DNA from: Bettongia penicillata ogilbyi
Lineage: Eukaryota; Chordata; Mammalia; Diprotodontia; Potoroidae
Direction: 5' to 3'
DNA length: 64,000 nt
NCBI GenBank assembly: GCA_023548195.1
Contig: JAJHZJ010000009.1
Span: 5,544,715 to 5,608,714, forward strand
Below, one piece after another: positions 41,305 to 52,599 of this stretch. Under the pieces are notes generated by a model. The model did no database searches. It was not told the DNA's origin and saw only the letters and a list, made by a program, of their open reading frames with translations. Each line of letters opens with the position of its first letter. Position 1 is the stretch's first letter. A program made the translations under genes and the position numbers.

Positions 41305-42374
41305 AGGGGGGCAGAGCCAAGACGGCTGAGTAAAAGCAGGGACTTGCTTGAGGTCTCCCCTAAACCCCTCCAAATACCTGTAAATAATGACTCTAAACAA
41401 ATTCTAGAGAAGCAGAACCTACAACATGACAGACTGAAACAAATCTCCAGTCCAAGACAACCTAGAAGGTCTACAGGAAAGATCTATTGCATCAGACTGA
41501 GAGAGGAGCACAGTCCAGTGTAGGCAATGCCAGCAGAGACTGGGACCCCAACAAACCCAGAACAGGCCTCAGGGCACTGAATCACTGGCATCTGTGGCAG
41601 TATCCAGACTTCTCAATCCACAAACGCCAAAAAATTTTAGAAGGTTAGTAGGAAAGGTCTCTTGGACCTATGTGAGAGAGGAACGAAGTCCAGCCCCAGA
41701 CCTAGGGTGGTGGCAGTAGACATGGCAGCTGGAGTTTACTTCTGGAGCCTGGACTGTGAGGGATCAAGTGACTGATCAAAAGGGAATTGCAGGGATCTCT
41801 TTGCTGATGCTGAGGCAGAATTTCCTTACTTTGACTGTGCTTGGATCTGGGTCGCAGTCCTAGATGGCGGTCCTAGGACGAGGAGGACCATTGACCTAGT
41901 GGAGCTTGTGGCAGTGTAGAGGGAAACCTCTTCACAGTTCCAAGGAAGAAAAGGATGCTTTTGCTCACCCTGAGACCAGATCACAGGTCAGGAAAGGAGT
42001 AAACATTTCTCCTTTGATCACACCACCTTGAAAGAACTGAAAATTTATAGGTCCCTAGAAGTATCTCTGAAAACAGTTGCACAAAACTCCTGAAGTTTGG
42101 GACAGTACACCCTCCAGCATGAAAGTACAGCCCCACTTTAACAAAGAGTTAAAAAGTCAAATAATTGGCAAACAGTGGGAATAAAAGCAAACTATAGCAT
42201 CTTTGGTGACAAAGAAGATAAAAACATACAATGAGAAGAAAACAGCAAAGTCAAAGTTCCTCCATCCAAAGCCTCCAAGAAAAATACAATGGTCACAGGC
42301 CATGGAAGAGTTCAAAAAATATTCTGAAAATCAAGTGAGATAAGTAGAGGAAAAATCAGGAAGAGAAATGAGAG
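41305..42374 (+). mobile_element. L1 LINE 5' fragment with target duplication but no tail
   Basis: 1,070 bp beginning AGGGGGGCAGAGCCAAGACGGC, an L1 5' end with a one-base variant of the CAAGATGGC motif at 41318-41326. It runs through the 5' UTR into the ORF1 coiled coil (QAMEEFKKYSENQVR in frame, then TAA) and stops at AGAGAAATGAGAG, directly joined to the second copy of the duplication. No ORF2, 3' UTR, poly(A) signal or A run is present. The 5' UTR differs from that at 8689, so it is another subfamily. Confidence 0.8.
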
Positions 42375-42394
42375 TAAACTATGACTGTGGGGAT

Positions 42395-42660
42395 AATGAT
42401 AACAATAACTTACATTTATATGGTACTTTAAGATTTATAAAGGACTTTCCTCAGAGTCATTCAGTAAAGTAGGTAATATAGGCATTATCATCCCCATTTT
42501 ACAGAAGAGGAAGCTGAGGTTCAGAAAAGTGCTTTGTCCACAGCTGTACAACTAGCAAATATCAGAGCTGGAATACGAGACAAGGGAAGGGGAAGGGAAC
42601 AGGCATTTATTAAATGGCTACTATGTGCCACTCTGCTAAGCACTTTACAATTATTTTACT
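42395..42660 (-). repeat. MIR SINE and a second MIR/L2 end
   Basis: 42395-42580 (ACTTACATTTATATGGTACTTTAAG...TTTTACAGAAGAGGAAGCTGAGG) and 42600-42660 (GCATTTATTAAATGGCTACTATGTGCC). Confidence 0.65.
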
Positions 42661-42739
42661 TTACTTTATAACCTATTGATCACTTGATTAAAGAATGAAG
42701 TTATTTATTTTTTAAAAAAGACTATGTTGAGTAATAAAC

Positions 42740-43200
42740 TCAGCGACATTTAAGAGAAATAAGAGATCATAGCAGGCTGGAGTTTGGGTAGACTTCACAG
42801 AGGAGATAGAAACTTAGAAAGAATTAGGTAGGGCAATAGGAGCAGGGAGAACATTCCAGAATTGTGGGCAGCATGGTTGGGGTTGTTTTTGTACTTAATA
42901 AATACTTGTTCATCACTTGGTTCTAACATTACAGATATAAGAAAAGCTATGGAGACAAGAAGACAGAGGATGTGTTTGGTGAAGCTGGGAGTAGAACAGT
43001 AACAGAAAGAAGTATCAGATAAGGCTTGAAAGGTAAGCCACTACAAGAACATGGAGGGTTTTGACCTCCAGTCAAAGAATCTAGAAATTTAAGTATATAC
43101 TACTGAGTCACTGAAGATTTTTTTAACAGAGAAATAGCAGGATTAGAAGAGGCAAAGACTGAAGACAGTTATTAGCAAATTGGGACAGGAAATTCTTGAC
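42740..43200 (-). repeat. L2 LINE, degraded, antisense
   Basis: GGGAGAACATTCCAGAATTGTGGGCAGC, CTTGAAAGGTAAGCC and AGTCACTGAAGATTTTTTTAACAG follow antisense L2 order as in 22862-23890. A sense L2 end (TACTTAATAAATACTTGTTC) sits at 42892-42920. Confidence 0.5.
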
Positions 43201-43760
43201 CACGACTAGTTAGGAAAATATCTCACCTATCTAGAGTGACCAACCCACTGCCATTGTCACTTTGCTGGAGGAGAACTGAATTCTCTGAGATTCAGGGCAG
43301 CAGATTCAGCTTCTCCCTCTCAAGCCACAGGACACAAAGGCACTTAGTCTGAAAATCTTTTATAAAGTATGTATTTGCGATGGAAGCAGGAAAGGTCCAA
43401 ATATCTCTAGTGAAAATTGTTATTCCTATCTCATAGTTTTCTCCTAAGTCTAGAGAAGAGATCTGAGGTAGATTTGGAAGAAAGGATAACTTTTTTCTAT
43501 TTTTTTAAATTTGTAAATGGACAATTATGTTACATGAGTAAAAGAAAATTGAAAGCTAAGCACATGTAGTTTTTAAGTTAAAACCAAAATAAACCTTACA
43601 GCCAAGTAAATCTGGCATACTTAATGATATATATCATGGTTATTATACTGAAATTTAATCAAACATATATGTTAGGCAATTTTCACACCTTAATGCTTCC
43701 AAAAATCTATGCTTTCATCAGTATGAAATCCCTCTGTGCCTCAGGATACCATTTCAGAAA
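43201..43760. other. No recognised feature
   Basis: Intronic sequence; nothing assigned. Confidence 0.35.
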
Positions 43761-43764
43761 TTGT

Positions 43765-44075
43765 TATGAGGGAGAGAGCATGAGACAGTGGAAAGACCAC
43801 TGTACCTATGACCACTTGTCATAGGACAAGAGTTCAAATGCCAGTCATGCCACTTAGTGTCAGCATGAATCATTTGAGGGGAAGTTATGGTCCAGATTTG
43901 TGGTTAGAGAATCTGAGTTCAAATCCCATCTGTCATTTTCTGGATCCTGTGTGACCTTGGACAAGTCACCTAATGTCTATTCCTGTTTCCTTGTCCATAA
44001 AAAAAGAAAGGACTAGACAAGATGACTTCTGCTGTCACTTTCTAGTCCTAAATCAACGAAGGATCTCATGCTGTG
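43765..44075 (+). repeat. Two MIR-type SINE fragments
   Basis: 43770-43860 (AGACAGTGGAAAGACCACTG...AGAGTTCAAATGCCAGTC) and 43895-44060 (GAGTTCAAATCCCATCTGTC...CCTTGGACAAGTCACC). Confidence 0.6.
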
Positions 44076-44169
44076 GCTTAAAAAAAAATCTTCAGGTAAT
44101 GAGTCAATTTCTTTGAGCTGAGTCACCCTGAATTTAGCTAAGCTGATCCACAGATAATACAGACCTAGC

Positions 44170-44475
44170 TCATTTCCACATCTGGAAGTCTTTTCTTCCT
44201 CAGCTCCACTTCCTGGCTTCTTTCAAATCCCAGCTAAAATCATACCTTCTACAAGAAGAATTTTCTGATCCTCTCTAGGTTAATGCTAACTTCCCTCTGC
44301 TGATAAGCTCCAATTTATCTTGTATATAGCTTTTTCATAAATAGTTGTTTGTATGATGTTTCCATCAGTGGACTAGGAGCTCCCTGGGCTCCTAGAGACT
44401 CTTCTCTATGCTTTTCTTTGACTTAGAACAATGTCTAGCACAAAGTTGGTGCTTAATAAATACTTATTCACTTAC
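44170..44475 (+). repeat. L2 LINE 3' part
   Basis: TGGCTTCTTTCAAATCCCAGC...CCTTCTACAAGAAGAATTTTC...AGCTCCAATTTATCTTG...GGTGCTTAATAAATACTTATT. Confidence 0.75.
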
Positions 44476-44619
44476 TGTTACCAGGCGTATAACTTTCTAG
44501 TTTGGTAGAACCTGCCTAAGATTCTGCCTTGCTACTACAGGCTTAGAGAAGCCAGGATCATTTTAATGCTACAATGAGGCATCAGAGGATGCACCACTTT
44601 TGTAGAAGTTCATCTAAAA

Positions 44620-44690
44620 TAATATCATTCAGTAAGCATTTATTAAGCTCTTACTGTATTCCAGTCACTGTGCTAAGTGTTGGATCATCA
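44620..44690 (-). repeat. L2 3' end
   Basis: GCATTTATTAAGCTCTTACTG...CACTGTGCTAAGTGTTGG. Confidence 0.6.
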
Positions 44691-44894
44691 GTATTGCTAT
44701 TGTACAACCAGATTTTTTTCAGTTTTTCTTTTCTTCTCACTGTGTTAGCTCCCCAGAATTTATGAAAAAAGCTATAATCAAAATTGTATAAATTAAAAAC
44801 AAAAATCATCCAAATCAAGATTCAAACTAAAGAAAGTTGCCCATATTGACAGACAATTAATGTATGACCTGCTTTTTGCTTAACAGTCTTTCTG

Positions 44895-45180
44895 TTTCAG
44901 GACAAGGTTCCAGTGGATAAGTGGTCAAAGAATATGAATAGATACTTTTGAAGAGAGGAATTTTGGTGTATAAAAAAACACATGAAAGAATGTTCAAAAT
45001 CACTAATTGTGAGAGAAACATAAATTGAGACAAGTACAAGGTTTCATCTCACAACTAGCAAACTGACGAAGAGGATAAAGATGGAACAAGTCACACTTAA
45101 CGGCTGCGCAAAGGTAAACACCGATACAGTCTTGGTGGAAGTGTGAATTTATACAACCATCCTGGGAAACCATTTGAATT
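44895..45180 (+). mobile_element. L1 LINE, ORF2 3' part, left piece
   Basis: GTGGATAAGTGGTCAAAGAATATGAATAG, AAAAACACATGAAAGAATG, TCAAAATCACTAATTGTGAGAGAAA and TCTTGGTGGAAGTGTGAATTTATAC follow the conserved order near the end of L1 ORF2. Continues in 45680-45830. Confidence 0.75.
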
Positions 45181-45356
45181 TTGCTAAGTTCAATGCTTTC
45201 CCTTTATAATTACCTTCCATTTATCCTACCTGTGTTGCGGTTGTACATAGTTGTTTCTATGTGGCCTTCCCCATTAGACTGTGAGCTCCTTGAGAGCAGG
45301 GAATAGTTTTCGTCTTTCCTTATATTCCCAGGCTCAGCACAGTGACGGGCACATTT
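45181..45356 (+). repeat. L2 3' end, split by a SINE
   Basis: TAATTACCTTCCATTTATCC...CCATTAGACTGTGAGCTCC...GCTCAGCACAGTGACGGGCACA, continued at 45614-45660. Confidence 0.75.
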
Positions 45357-45613
45357 GGTTGTTCAGTCACGTTTCACTTGTAGCCAACTCTTCATGAGTC
45401 CATTTGGGTATTCTCAGCAAAGATACTGGAGTGGTTTGCCATTTCCTTCTCCAGTTCATTTTACAGATGAGGAAACTGAGGTTAAAAGGGTTAAGTGACT
45501 TGCCCAGGGTCACACAGCTAGCAAGTATCTGAGGCTGTTTTTGAACTCCAGAAGATGAGCCTTCCTGACTCCAGGTCAGGCATTCTGTCCTCTGAGCCAC
45601 CCAGTTGCCCCAT
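45357..45613 (-). mobile_element. RTE-tailed CORE SINE (MAR1-like)
   Basis: Full order in reverse: GTTGTTCAGTCACGTTTCAC, ACTGGAGTGGTTTGCCATTTCC, CAGATGAGGAAACTGAGG, CTTGCCCAGGGTCACACAGC and head CCACCCAGTTGCCCC. Confidence 0.85.
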
Positions 45614-45660
45614 AGTAAGCTACCACATAGTAAGTACTTAATAAGTACTTTTTGACTCAT
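45614..45660 (+). repeat. L2 3' terminus, right piece
   Basis: CACATAGTAAGTACTTAATAAGTAC. Confidence 0.6.
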
Positions 45661-45679
45661 TAAAAGGTCTCTAACCCAA

Positions 45680-45830
45680 AGGGTCTTCACTTTGACTCAG
45701 AATTATCACTGCTGGGCATATACCTCATTGAAATAAAAGACATAAAGAATGGTCCCATATGCCCCAAAATGTATAGTAATACTTCCTACAGGAGCAATGA
45801 ACTGGAAACAAAGCTATCATGATACAAATG
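45680..45830 (+). mobile_element. L1 LINE, right piece
   Basis: TTTGACTCAGAATTATCACTGCTGGGCATATACC matches the ORF2 end at 26405-26440 and continues from the piece ending at 45180. Confidence 0.65.
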
Positions 45831-46535
45831 TAGGAGAGTTTGGAATACCAATATTCAAGGACAAGGAAATATGGAGCCCACAAGACAAATGAGGCAAGTC
45901 AGCTTTGTTGAATGGAGATACTGAGAGAGTGATGAGGCAGGAAGGACATAGGGCAGTCAGTCCATTGAGGTCCTGGATGGACTATTGAGGCCTATTGTGC
46001 CCTATTGAGACCCTGGAAGGAATGAGGTGCCTTCTCCCCACAACCAGTAAAGTTTTCTGGGTTTTCATAAGGTTCCTTACTATGTCCAGAAGGAGCAGGC
46101 ATTAGGGACAGGGAACTAGGAACCTGGACCTGGGGATTAATGCTGATTCATTCTACTGGGAGGAGGAAAGACTCCCGGGAAAAACAGAGGTTAACTGATA
46201 TTCAAACTCCCCACTAACAGAGAAGGAGATCTAAATTCTAATTGCTAGCCTTACTCTGACAGGGTAATTCAGCTTATCTGCCAAAAGGTTTTGAGCTTCT
46301 TCATTTAAAAGGGTCAGAAGGAATCACTATTAAAGTAAATAATTGTAAATTATTGTAATTGTAAATTATAAAGTAAATAAAAAATAAAAATTGATGGGGA
46401 AAAGGGATGGCCAAGTGCTCAAAATGCTGGAGTTAGCATCAGACATTCAATTCCATAAGAAGTTATCACTTCTATGTTTGAGGGGCTAGGCATAAAGAGA
46501 AAATGAAAAGCAGTCCCAGGTCTCCAGAAAATTGC
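45831..46535. other. No recognised feature
   Basis: Intronic sequence; nothing assigned. Confidence 0.35.
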
Positions 46536-46537
46536 AT

Positions 46538-46710
46538 TGAATCAGTCAATAAACATTTATCAAGCATCTACTATATGCCAGGCACAAGGAACACAAGTAC
46601 AAAGAGTGAAACGTTTCCTACTCACAAGGAGCACATTAAAGGGGATACAATATTTTTTCACATGAGCAAATAAAACACAGTTTAGAAAAGAAAGAACATT
46701 AATAGCTGGG
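46538..46710 (-). repeat. L2 3' end
   Basis: AACATTTATCAAGCATCTACTATATGCCAGGCAC...CTCACAAGGAGCACATTAAAGG. Confidence 0.65.
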
Positions 46711-46929
46711 GAAATGATATAGGTCCACTTCTCTCTCTAAAACCTACTAACTATATGACCATGGGCAAGTCCTTATACCTTTCAGTAAAAGAAAGAAACC
46801 CTAGCATACTGGACCCAGTTCAGAGCTACTTAGGATCCTCTAGACCCAACACCCTATCAGGTTGCTCTGATCCTACTGCCCTCCGTAGTTTAAGTAAGTC
46901 TTTTGTCTCTAATGTCTCCCCTTTGGGCA

Positions 46930-47045
46930 GTAACAATGGGGCAGACCGTTGGGGGCAGAACAGAAATTTACAAACTTAATTGTGAACACAGCTAATGTGG
47001 AAATCTGTTTTGCATATTTTCGTATATATGTAAATTTAATTGTGA
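46930..47045 (+). mobile_element. Possible L1 3' UTR scrap
   Basis: GCTAATGTGGAAATCTGTTTTGC resembles the L1 3' UTR at 26860-26890. Weak. Confidence 0.3.
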
Positions 47046-47189
47046 AAGGTAAATAAACTGGGGCGCTATAGCACTTGGGGGGAAATATCAGAGTCCATAA
47101 TAGTTCTTGCTCCCCATAATTTCTATCCACAAACCTGACCATGAATGCATATGAGTACCTACATCAAAAAGGTATAAGAAAAATGTGAC

Positions 47190-47400
47190 GGAAGAATGAA
47201 TTCTGGTCTGAGAGCGAGGAGACTAGAATTATAGTGTCAGTTCTGCCACTAACTAGCTGGGTAACCTTGGGCAAATCATGCGATATCCTGGGCTTCAGTC
47301 TCATCAGTAAAACAAGGGGTCTGAGTCCGTTGTTCTCTAAGGCTGTTTCCAGCCAAAGGCTCTCTCCAATATAATAAATCATCAATGTATTCCTAGTGCT
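47190..47400 (+). repeat. MIR SINE
   Basis: TATAGTGTCAGTTCTGCCACTAACTAGCTGGG...CTTGGGCAAATCATGC. Confidence 0.65.
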
Positions 47401-48110
47401 TAGTAGATTGCTGGTTTTCATAGTTCTAAGTACCAAGTCTCCCCCAAGAGAAAAACTGAAATGTTGTAAATTACTTCACAATGGACCATATTTTAGATAA
47501 GCCAGTGATACATGGGATGTCATAGAACACAGGCACAGTGTGGAGCTGTTTATCAAATATCCTGTCTCAGTTCTGGAACACACCAGATAAACATATCAGG
47601 TCCTAAAAGAGCTTCAAAGATTAAGACAAGGCTTCTTATTCAATACAGATCCTGCCATGTCTCAAGATTCTCTTACTTTATTTAGCTTAGAGGAAACTGG
47701 GCTGGCCACAGCCTTGCTGCCTATCGGGGGAAAGGTCCATTTCAGCTGTCATGAAGGAATTTGGGCTGTCATTGGCCTCTCTGGCCCTGAGGTGATGTTG
47801 GAGCCACAGGTCACTGTATGACATGGGCTAAATGGATAAAAATAAAACTCAGGAAGCAAATCTCAGATCTAAGCAATCCCCAGGGCTTGATGCTAAAAGG
47901 AAAGGGTCCCCAGGCATTAAGTAGCAAAAGAGGATTCTCATCTTGGACAGAGATATTCTATTTTCTCTAAGAGTTCCAACTGAGTCATGTTCCTGAGGTC
48001 ATCTTTCACTGTCAAGTGTGGGAGGCTCAGAGCTTAAATACCGTCTCCAACCCCTTTCTCAGTTAACAACGATCTCACCATTACCCAAAGAAGTTCTTGA
48101 TCCTCCTCCA
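47401..48110. other. Unassigned intron
   Basis: No recognised repeat. 47640-47850 is relatively GC-rich and complex and could be unique sequence. Confidence 0.3.
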
Positions 48111-48114
48111 TTCC

Positions 48115-48261
48115 ATCAGTCAGCCATACAGTCAAGAAGTATTTATTAAGTGCTTACTGTGTACCAAGCACTGTGAAAAACTCCAGGGATACAAAGAAAG
48201 ACATGGTCCCTGTTCTCAAGGAATTCATGTTCTTAAAGGAGATGACAATAAGCAAAAATGA
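48115..48261 (-). repeat. L2 3' end
   Basis: TATTTATTAAGTGCTTACTGTGTACCAAGCACTG...CTCAAGGAATTCATGTTC. Confidence 0.7.
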
Positions 48262-48478
48262 TGTGCAATAAATGTGTGTATGTGTGTGTCTAGGCTTCAG
48301 TATACATATATAGACACATATCTACATATGTGTATGCATGTATGTATATGTTTGTGTGCATGTATACATATGTGTGTGTTTATGTGTATACTTCTATATA
48401 TGTGCGTGTGTGTGCATGTGCATATATATGTATATATATAGTGTGTGTAAATATATATATAAATATATATATGTAGTA
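48262..48478. repeat. Complex TG/TA/TATG microsatellite
   Basis: About 215 bp of mixed TGTG, TATG and TATA units (GTGTGTATGTGTGTG, ATATATATGTATATATATA). Confidence 0.9.
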
Positions 48479-48639
48479 AGAGCAAAGAGAAGGTGATCTG
48501 AGGGTTTACCTTCTAAAATTAGAAGGACTGGGGTATGGAGGACCTGAAATACCTTCTACAAGAGGTGGGACCTTCAATGCCTCCGTTCCATTTCCAGTCT
48601 TCTTGAAGTAAAAGCTCTAAGGAGGGAGGAGGAGAATAG

Positions 48640-48930
48640 CAGCCTCTGTTCTATCAAAGGCAGTGACTAGCCACACAGTCTCTGTTTTGCCAAGCTTCAG
48701 TTCTCTCATCTGAAAAATGAGGACAGCACCTGAGGACCACACTCTATGGTGTATGGAAATACTGTTCCATGATGAATGAACTACATTACAGTCTAGTTCA
48801 GTTGGTGGATAAGCACTTGCTATGTGTACTTACTCTATACTAAATGCTGGGGAAACAAAGAAAGGAAAAACCAGTACTGCCATCAAGGAGCTTACATTTT
48901 AATGGGGAGGGAAAGTTACTTAAAAAAAAA
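48640..48930. repeat. MIR scrap and L2 3' end
   Basis: Sense MIR scrap 48665-48735 (TCAGTTCTCTCATCTGAAAAATGAGG), then antisense L2 end 48800-48925 (AAGCACTTGCTATGTG...CATCAAGGAGCTTACATTTTAATGGGG). Confidence 0.55.
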
Positions 48931-48948
48931 AGGTAATTCACAAGATTT

Positions 48949-48974
48949 GTCAAAAAAAAAAAAAAAAAAAAAAA
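48949..48974. repeat. A run
   Basis: About 23 consecutive A after TTGTC. Confidence 0.9.
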
Positions 48975-49007
48975 GCTCTTTAACGGCCTTTGTGAACATG
49001 TCCTGAG

Positions 49008-49250
49008 GGGGCAGTATGACATAGTGGTTGGAGAACTGACCAGAGAATCAGGAAGCCCAGAGTTCGAATCCTGCCTCCAGGCTATGTGGAGGCTATGTGT
49101 CTATATTGGCTATGTGACCCGGGGCAAGTTACCTAAACTCTTAGTAGATCAGGCAACTCTAAGACTATAAAAGTTACAGAACAGGGACCTATTTGCATTG
49201 CTAAAGGGAATTCCTTCATCACAAGTTCCCTATACCAGTGAAATAATGAA
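49008..49250 (+). repeat. MIR/THER-type SINE
   Basis: GGGGGCAGTATGACATAGTGG (head), GAGTTCGAATCCTGCC (B box), GGGCAAGTTACC core, tail with GGGACCTATTTGCATTGC and TTCCCTATACCAGTG. It is the best copy of the family also at 20820 and 38240. Confidence 0.75.
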
Positions 49251-49524
49251 AACTAAAATAAACATGAGCTATTTCTTTCACAAGGCTTGTGATTTCTCCA
49301 AGGGGCACAGAGAAGGAAGCAGAATCAATTTACACACACAGTATTTTTTGCCTAAATAACCAGCTCTATGTGACTTTTATGCACCTGAAGAGATTGAATT
49401 CAATATAGATAAATACCACATCACTATCTCCCTTGGGTATTTTGATGTTTGCAATTCAAAATCTGCAGAAGAGTAATCATAAAGGCTAGGACTGGGTTTA
49501 TTCCAGGAGACAGGGTCAGCTCTA

Positions 49525-49640
49525 TCCATCAACATCCACTACCATATTTAAAACACTCAGCGAGGTGCTGTAGGAAAATACAAAATAGACTATATGGATC
49601 CTGCCCAGAAAGAGCTTACAATCCAGTTGAAGGATAAAAC
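49525..49640 (-). repeat. L2 3' end, degraded
   Basis: GTGCTGTAGGAAAATACAAAATAG...GCCCAGAAAGAGCTTACAATCC. Confidence 0.45.
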
Positions 49641-49867
49641 CTAGATATGTCGAAATGAAAATTATTTATGGAACAAAATAGTATCCGTATGATGTCCCTT
49701 TTCCACTCTACCCTATCCTTCCATAATGCCTCTGGTACCCACTTCTATTAACATCTCTCCTTTTAAGGCATATGCCCTTCCCCCACTCCAAAATTACTTC
49801 ATATATATTCTGTGTTTCCTATATGTGCACACATTGCTTCCTATCAATAATAGGCATTTTTTCCTAT

Positions 49868-50100
49868 AGTTGCTGAGTCTTTTCAGTCGTGTTTAACTCT
49901 TCATGACCCCATTTTAGGGTTTCCTTGGCAAAGATACCAGACTAATTTGCCATTTCCTTCTCCAGCTCATTTATAAATGAGAAACTGAGGCCAACAGGAT
50001 AAGTGACTTGCCCACAGTTAGTAAGTCTCAGGCCTAGATTTGAACTCATGAAGATGAGTTTTCCTGATTCCAAGCCCAGTACTTTTCTAACCATTGCTTT
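49868..50100 (-). mobile_element. RTE-tailed CORE SINE (MAR1-like)
   Basis: TTTTCAGTCGTGTTTAACTCTTCATGACCCC...TTGCCATTTCCTTCTCCAGC...GATTTGAACTCATGAAGATGAG. Confidence 0.8.
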
Positions 50101-50359
50101 TCCTACAGACTAAGCCGTTATTCAATCCTTGCTGAATTCAAATGAAATTAATAGTGTCTACAAATGCAGCTAATTCAAAAAGAGACTCACTGAACTGTTG
50201 TGAGTTCTATTACTGAATAAAGGCCATTGGACTCAGAGTTAGCATATTCCTACACTCCCCATCATTTCTGCCTCCATTATCACCACTTAACAACCTTTCC
50301 TCTTTTGAAGTCCTTGCCCTCCTTTTGTACCACTTAAACAATCTCCAGAGAAGGATGGG

Positions 50360-50460
50360 AGTAGGGTTCTTTCATTCATTCCTTCAGCAAATATTTATTG
50401 AGTATTTATTAGGTTACTATGTGTCAGATACACATACATAAGTGCTTGGGGAATAGCACT
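50360..50460 (-). repeat. L2 3' end
   Basis: AATATTTATTGAGTATTTATTAGG...CATAAGTGCTTGGGGAATAGC. Confidence 0.5.
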
Positions 50461-51054
50461 GGGCCAGATCTGCCACTTGGACAGTACATTTTTTAGAGGA
50501 ACATACTATCAAAAATATGGCTCCACTTAGAAACTTAACATCGATTAGTTACACAAACACTTCTTGTTTACTTAAGTCAACTTATTTAACACTCCCCCTT
50601 GATCATCATGAGTTTGAATCTACTTTCTAACTTTTAACTTCTCTCCTTCCTGCTATGGGAACTTACTAAAATCAAAGAACCTTGAAGTATAAAGAAACCT
50701 CAGAAGTCATCTCGTTCAAATGGTATCTGAAGCATTATTATCTCCAAGACATGGACATCCAGTCTTTCCTTGAAGTAAACAGTGAGGGGGAACTCCTGCC
50801 CAGGTCATTTCCACCTTGCTGGCCCCTTCCCTGTACTTTTTAGAAGCACCATTTGACAATGAATAAGCTCTCCTTTTTTCTCCATCTTCTCCATGAAGGC
50901 TGTTTCTTCCCCATTACTACTACTAAACTCTGGTTTTTCTCTCATCTCACTACTTTCTTAGAAACCTTATCTAATGGCAGAAATTTCCCCAGACTCTTAA
51001 GGCCAGGATGAATAAACACATCCTGCACTGAGGTTTCCAGGCCATTATTTCACT
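50461..51054. other. No recognised feature
   Basis: Pyrimidine-rich intron; nothing assigned. Confidence 0.3.
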
Positions 51055-51240
51055 TTGCTGTTACTCAGTCATTTCAGTTATGTCCAAATCTTCGTGACCC
51101 CATTTAGCATTTTCTTGGCAAAGATATTGGAGTGACTTGCCATTTCCTTCTCCAGCTCGTTTTACAGATGAGGAATCTGAGTCAAACAGGGTAAAGTGAC
51201 TTGCCCAGGGTCATAAAGCTAGAAAGTATCTGCGGCCAGA
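51055..51240 (-). mobile_element. RTE-tailed CORE SINE (MAR1-like), head missing
   Basis: TCAGTCATTTCAGTTATGTCC...TTTTACAGATGAGGAATCTGAG...CTTGCCCAGGGTCATAAAGC, truncated before the tRNA-like head. Confidence 0.75.
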
Positions 51241-52200
51241 TTTTACTACTATTACTCAAAATTTTTACTCAAAATATTTACTATTCTTCCTCAAAGGCTT
51301 CTTTTTTAAGTCACTGCCATCTGTTTTTATCACTCGCTTCCCATCTATGTCACCATCATACACTTATCCTCAGGATTCTCATTCATATCATGTCTCTCAT
51401 TATCTAATTCATAGACTTCCTCTCCAGACCATCCCCCACCATTATCCTCCTGAATGCCACTATCTATGTTGACTCTTATTATATACAACTTGCTATCATA
51501 GTTCAGCATCTTGAACTCTGGGTATCTCAGTTTCTATGTACTTCAACTACACATCAATTCAATCATACCACTGAACTTATCATCACTCCAAATAGCTCCC
51601 CCTCCAAAATCTTGAACCCTGAACTTTTACTCTGTCACCACAACTTCACACCTCTCTTTCCCATTCCCATATTCTTACTAAACATACTCTTCAGCCTCAT
51701 TGAGACCTCTGCATCCTTGGTCCCTCCTTCTGTATTCTACCAGCCTGTAATTCTCCTTGAGGTTCTACTTAACTTTCTGGACACTGGGATCAACCACTTC
51801 AAAGATGCCATCACTATCACACTATATTACCCTAGTAAAATTCTAGCTTGCAAATCCCTATCCCTGAGTAATACCCTCTTTCTGTCTTCTCAGTCACACA
51901 TTCCTTCTCCCAGGTTACCGAACAATGCTGAAAAGCCACAAAACTCTGCCAATTGGATCTGCTAAAACTCATGCTACCTAATATCAGCTGCTTAAAAATT
52001 GGTTCTATTCATAGCTTATTGGATACCTCTCCTATTTCCCATAATGATTGCCTCAGACCGTTCTACTCTCTCTAAGAGCCCAAGCTCCCTACTTCCAACC
52101 AAAGACCTACATTCCTATCATATTAAGGTCAAAGTCATTACATATAAATTCCCTCAACTTCTCTTATCGCCACCATAAATTCATCTTTATCCAAAAATGA
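51241..52200 (+). repeat. Pyrimidine-rich LINE-like sequence, possibly L2
   Basis: A long C/T-rich stretch with a 117-codon open frame at 51612-51965. The style resembles the sense strand of L2 ORF2, but no diagnostic L2 segment could be matched. Confidence 0.3.
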
Positions 52201-52300
52201 CAAAATTAGAAATTTTGAATAGAAGGGATTTTAGAGAAAACTCAGTCTAACCCTATTTTCTTGTTTTGTAGATGAGGAAGTTAAAACCTAGTTTTTAAGA
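52200..52300 (-). repeat. MIR fragment
   Basis: GAAGGGATTTTAGAGAAAACTC...TTTTGTAGATGAGGAAG. Confidence 0.45.
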
Positions 52301-52599
52301 GTTTCCTGCTCTTTGTATCCTTGGTTCTGATAGTTTAAATCAGTGGATCCTTTCTCTTTTCCAAGGTTAATTCTTCCACTGGTATGCTTGATCTCAGGCT
52401 CTTGCTTAGGGCAGAAAAGGGGTGACTAGAGGAAGGAGGGGGATGAGAAACACGAAAGATAAACTTTCATTTCTTGCAAAGCTTGCCTAAGTTCCCCAAG
52501 GTAGTTCAGATTTTCCCATTTTTTTCATAAATACATTTTCAGAAAATGATTGTCATAAATTGCCTCAGAGGTCATCATTTGATGGAAATATCTGTTATT

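Noticed and set aside
48949..48974. A run as the tail of a processed pseudogene
   Set aside because: The sequence to its left is an antisense L2 end, with no gene copy or duplication.
51612..51965. 117-codon open frame as a gene
   Set aside because: Pyrimidine-rich, no domain, no splice or promoter context; more likely LINE-derived.
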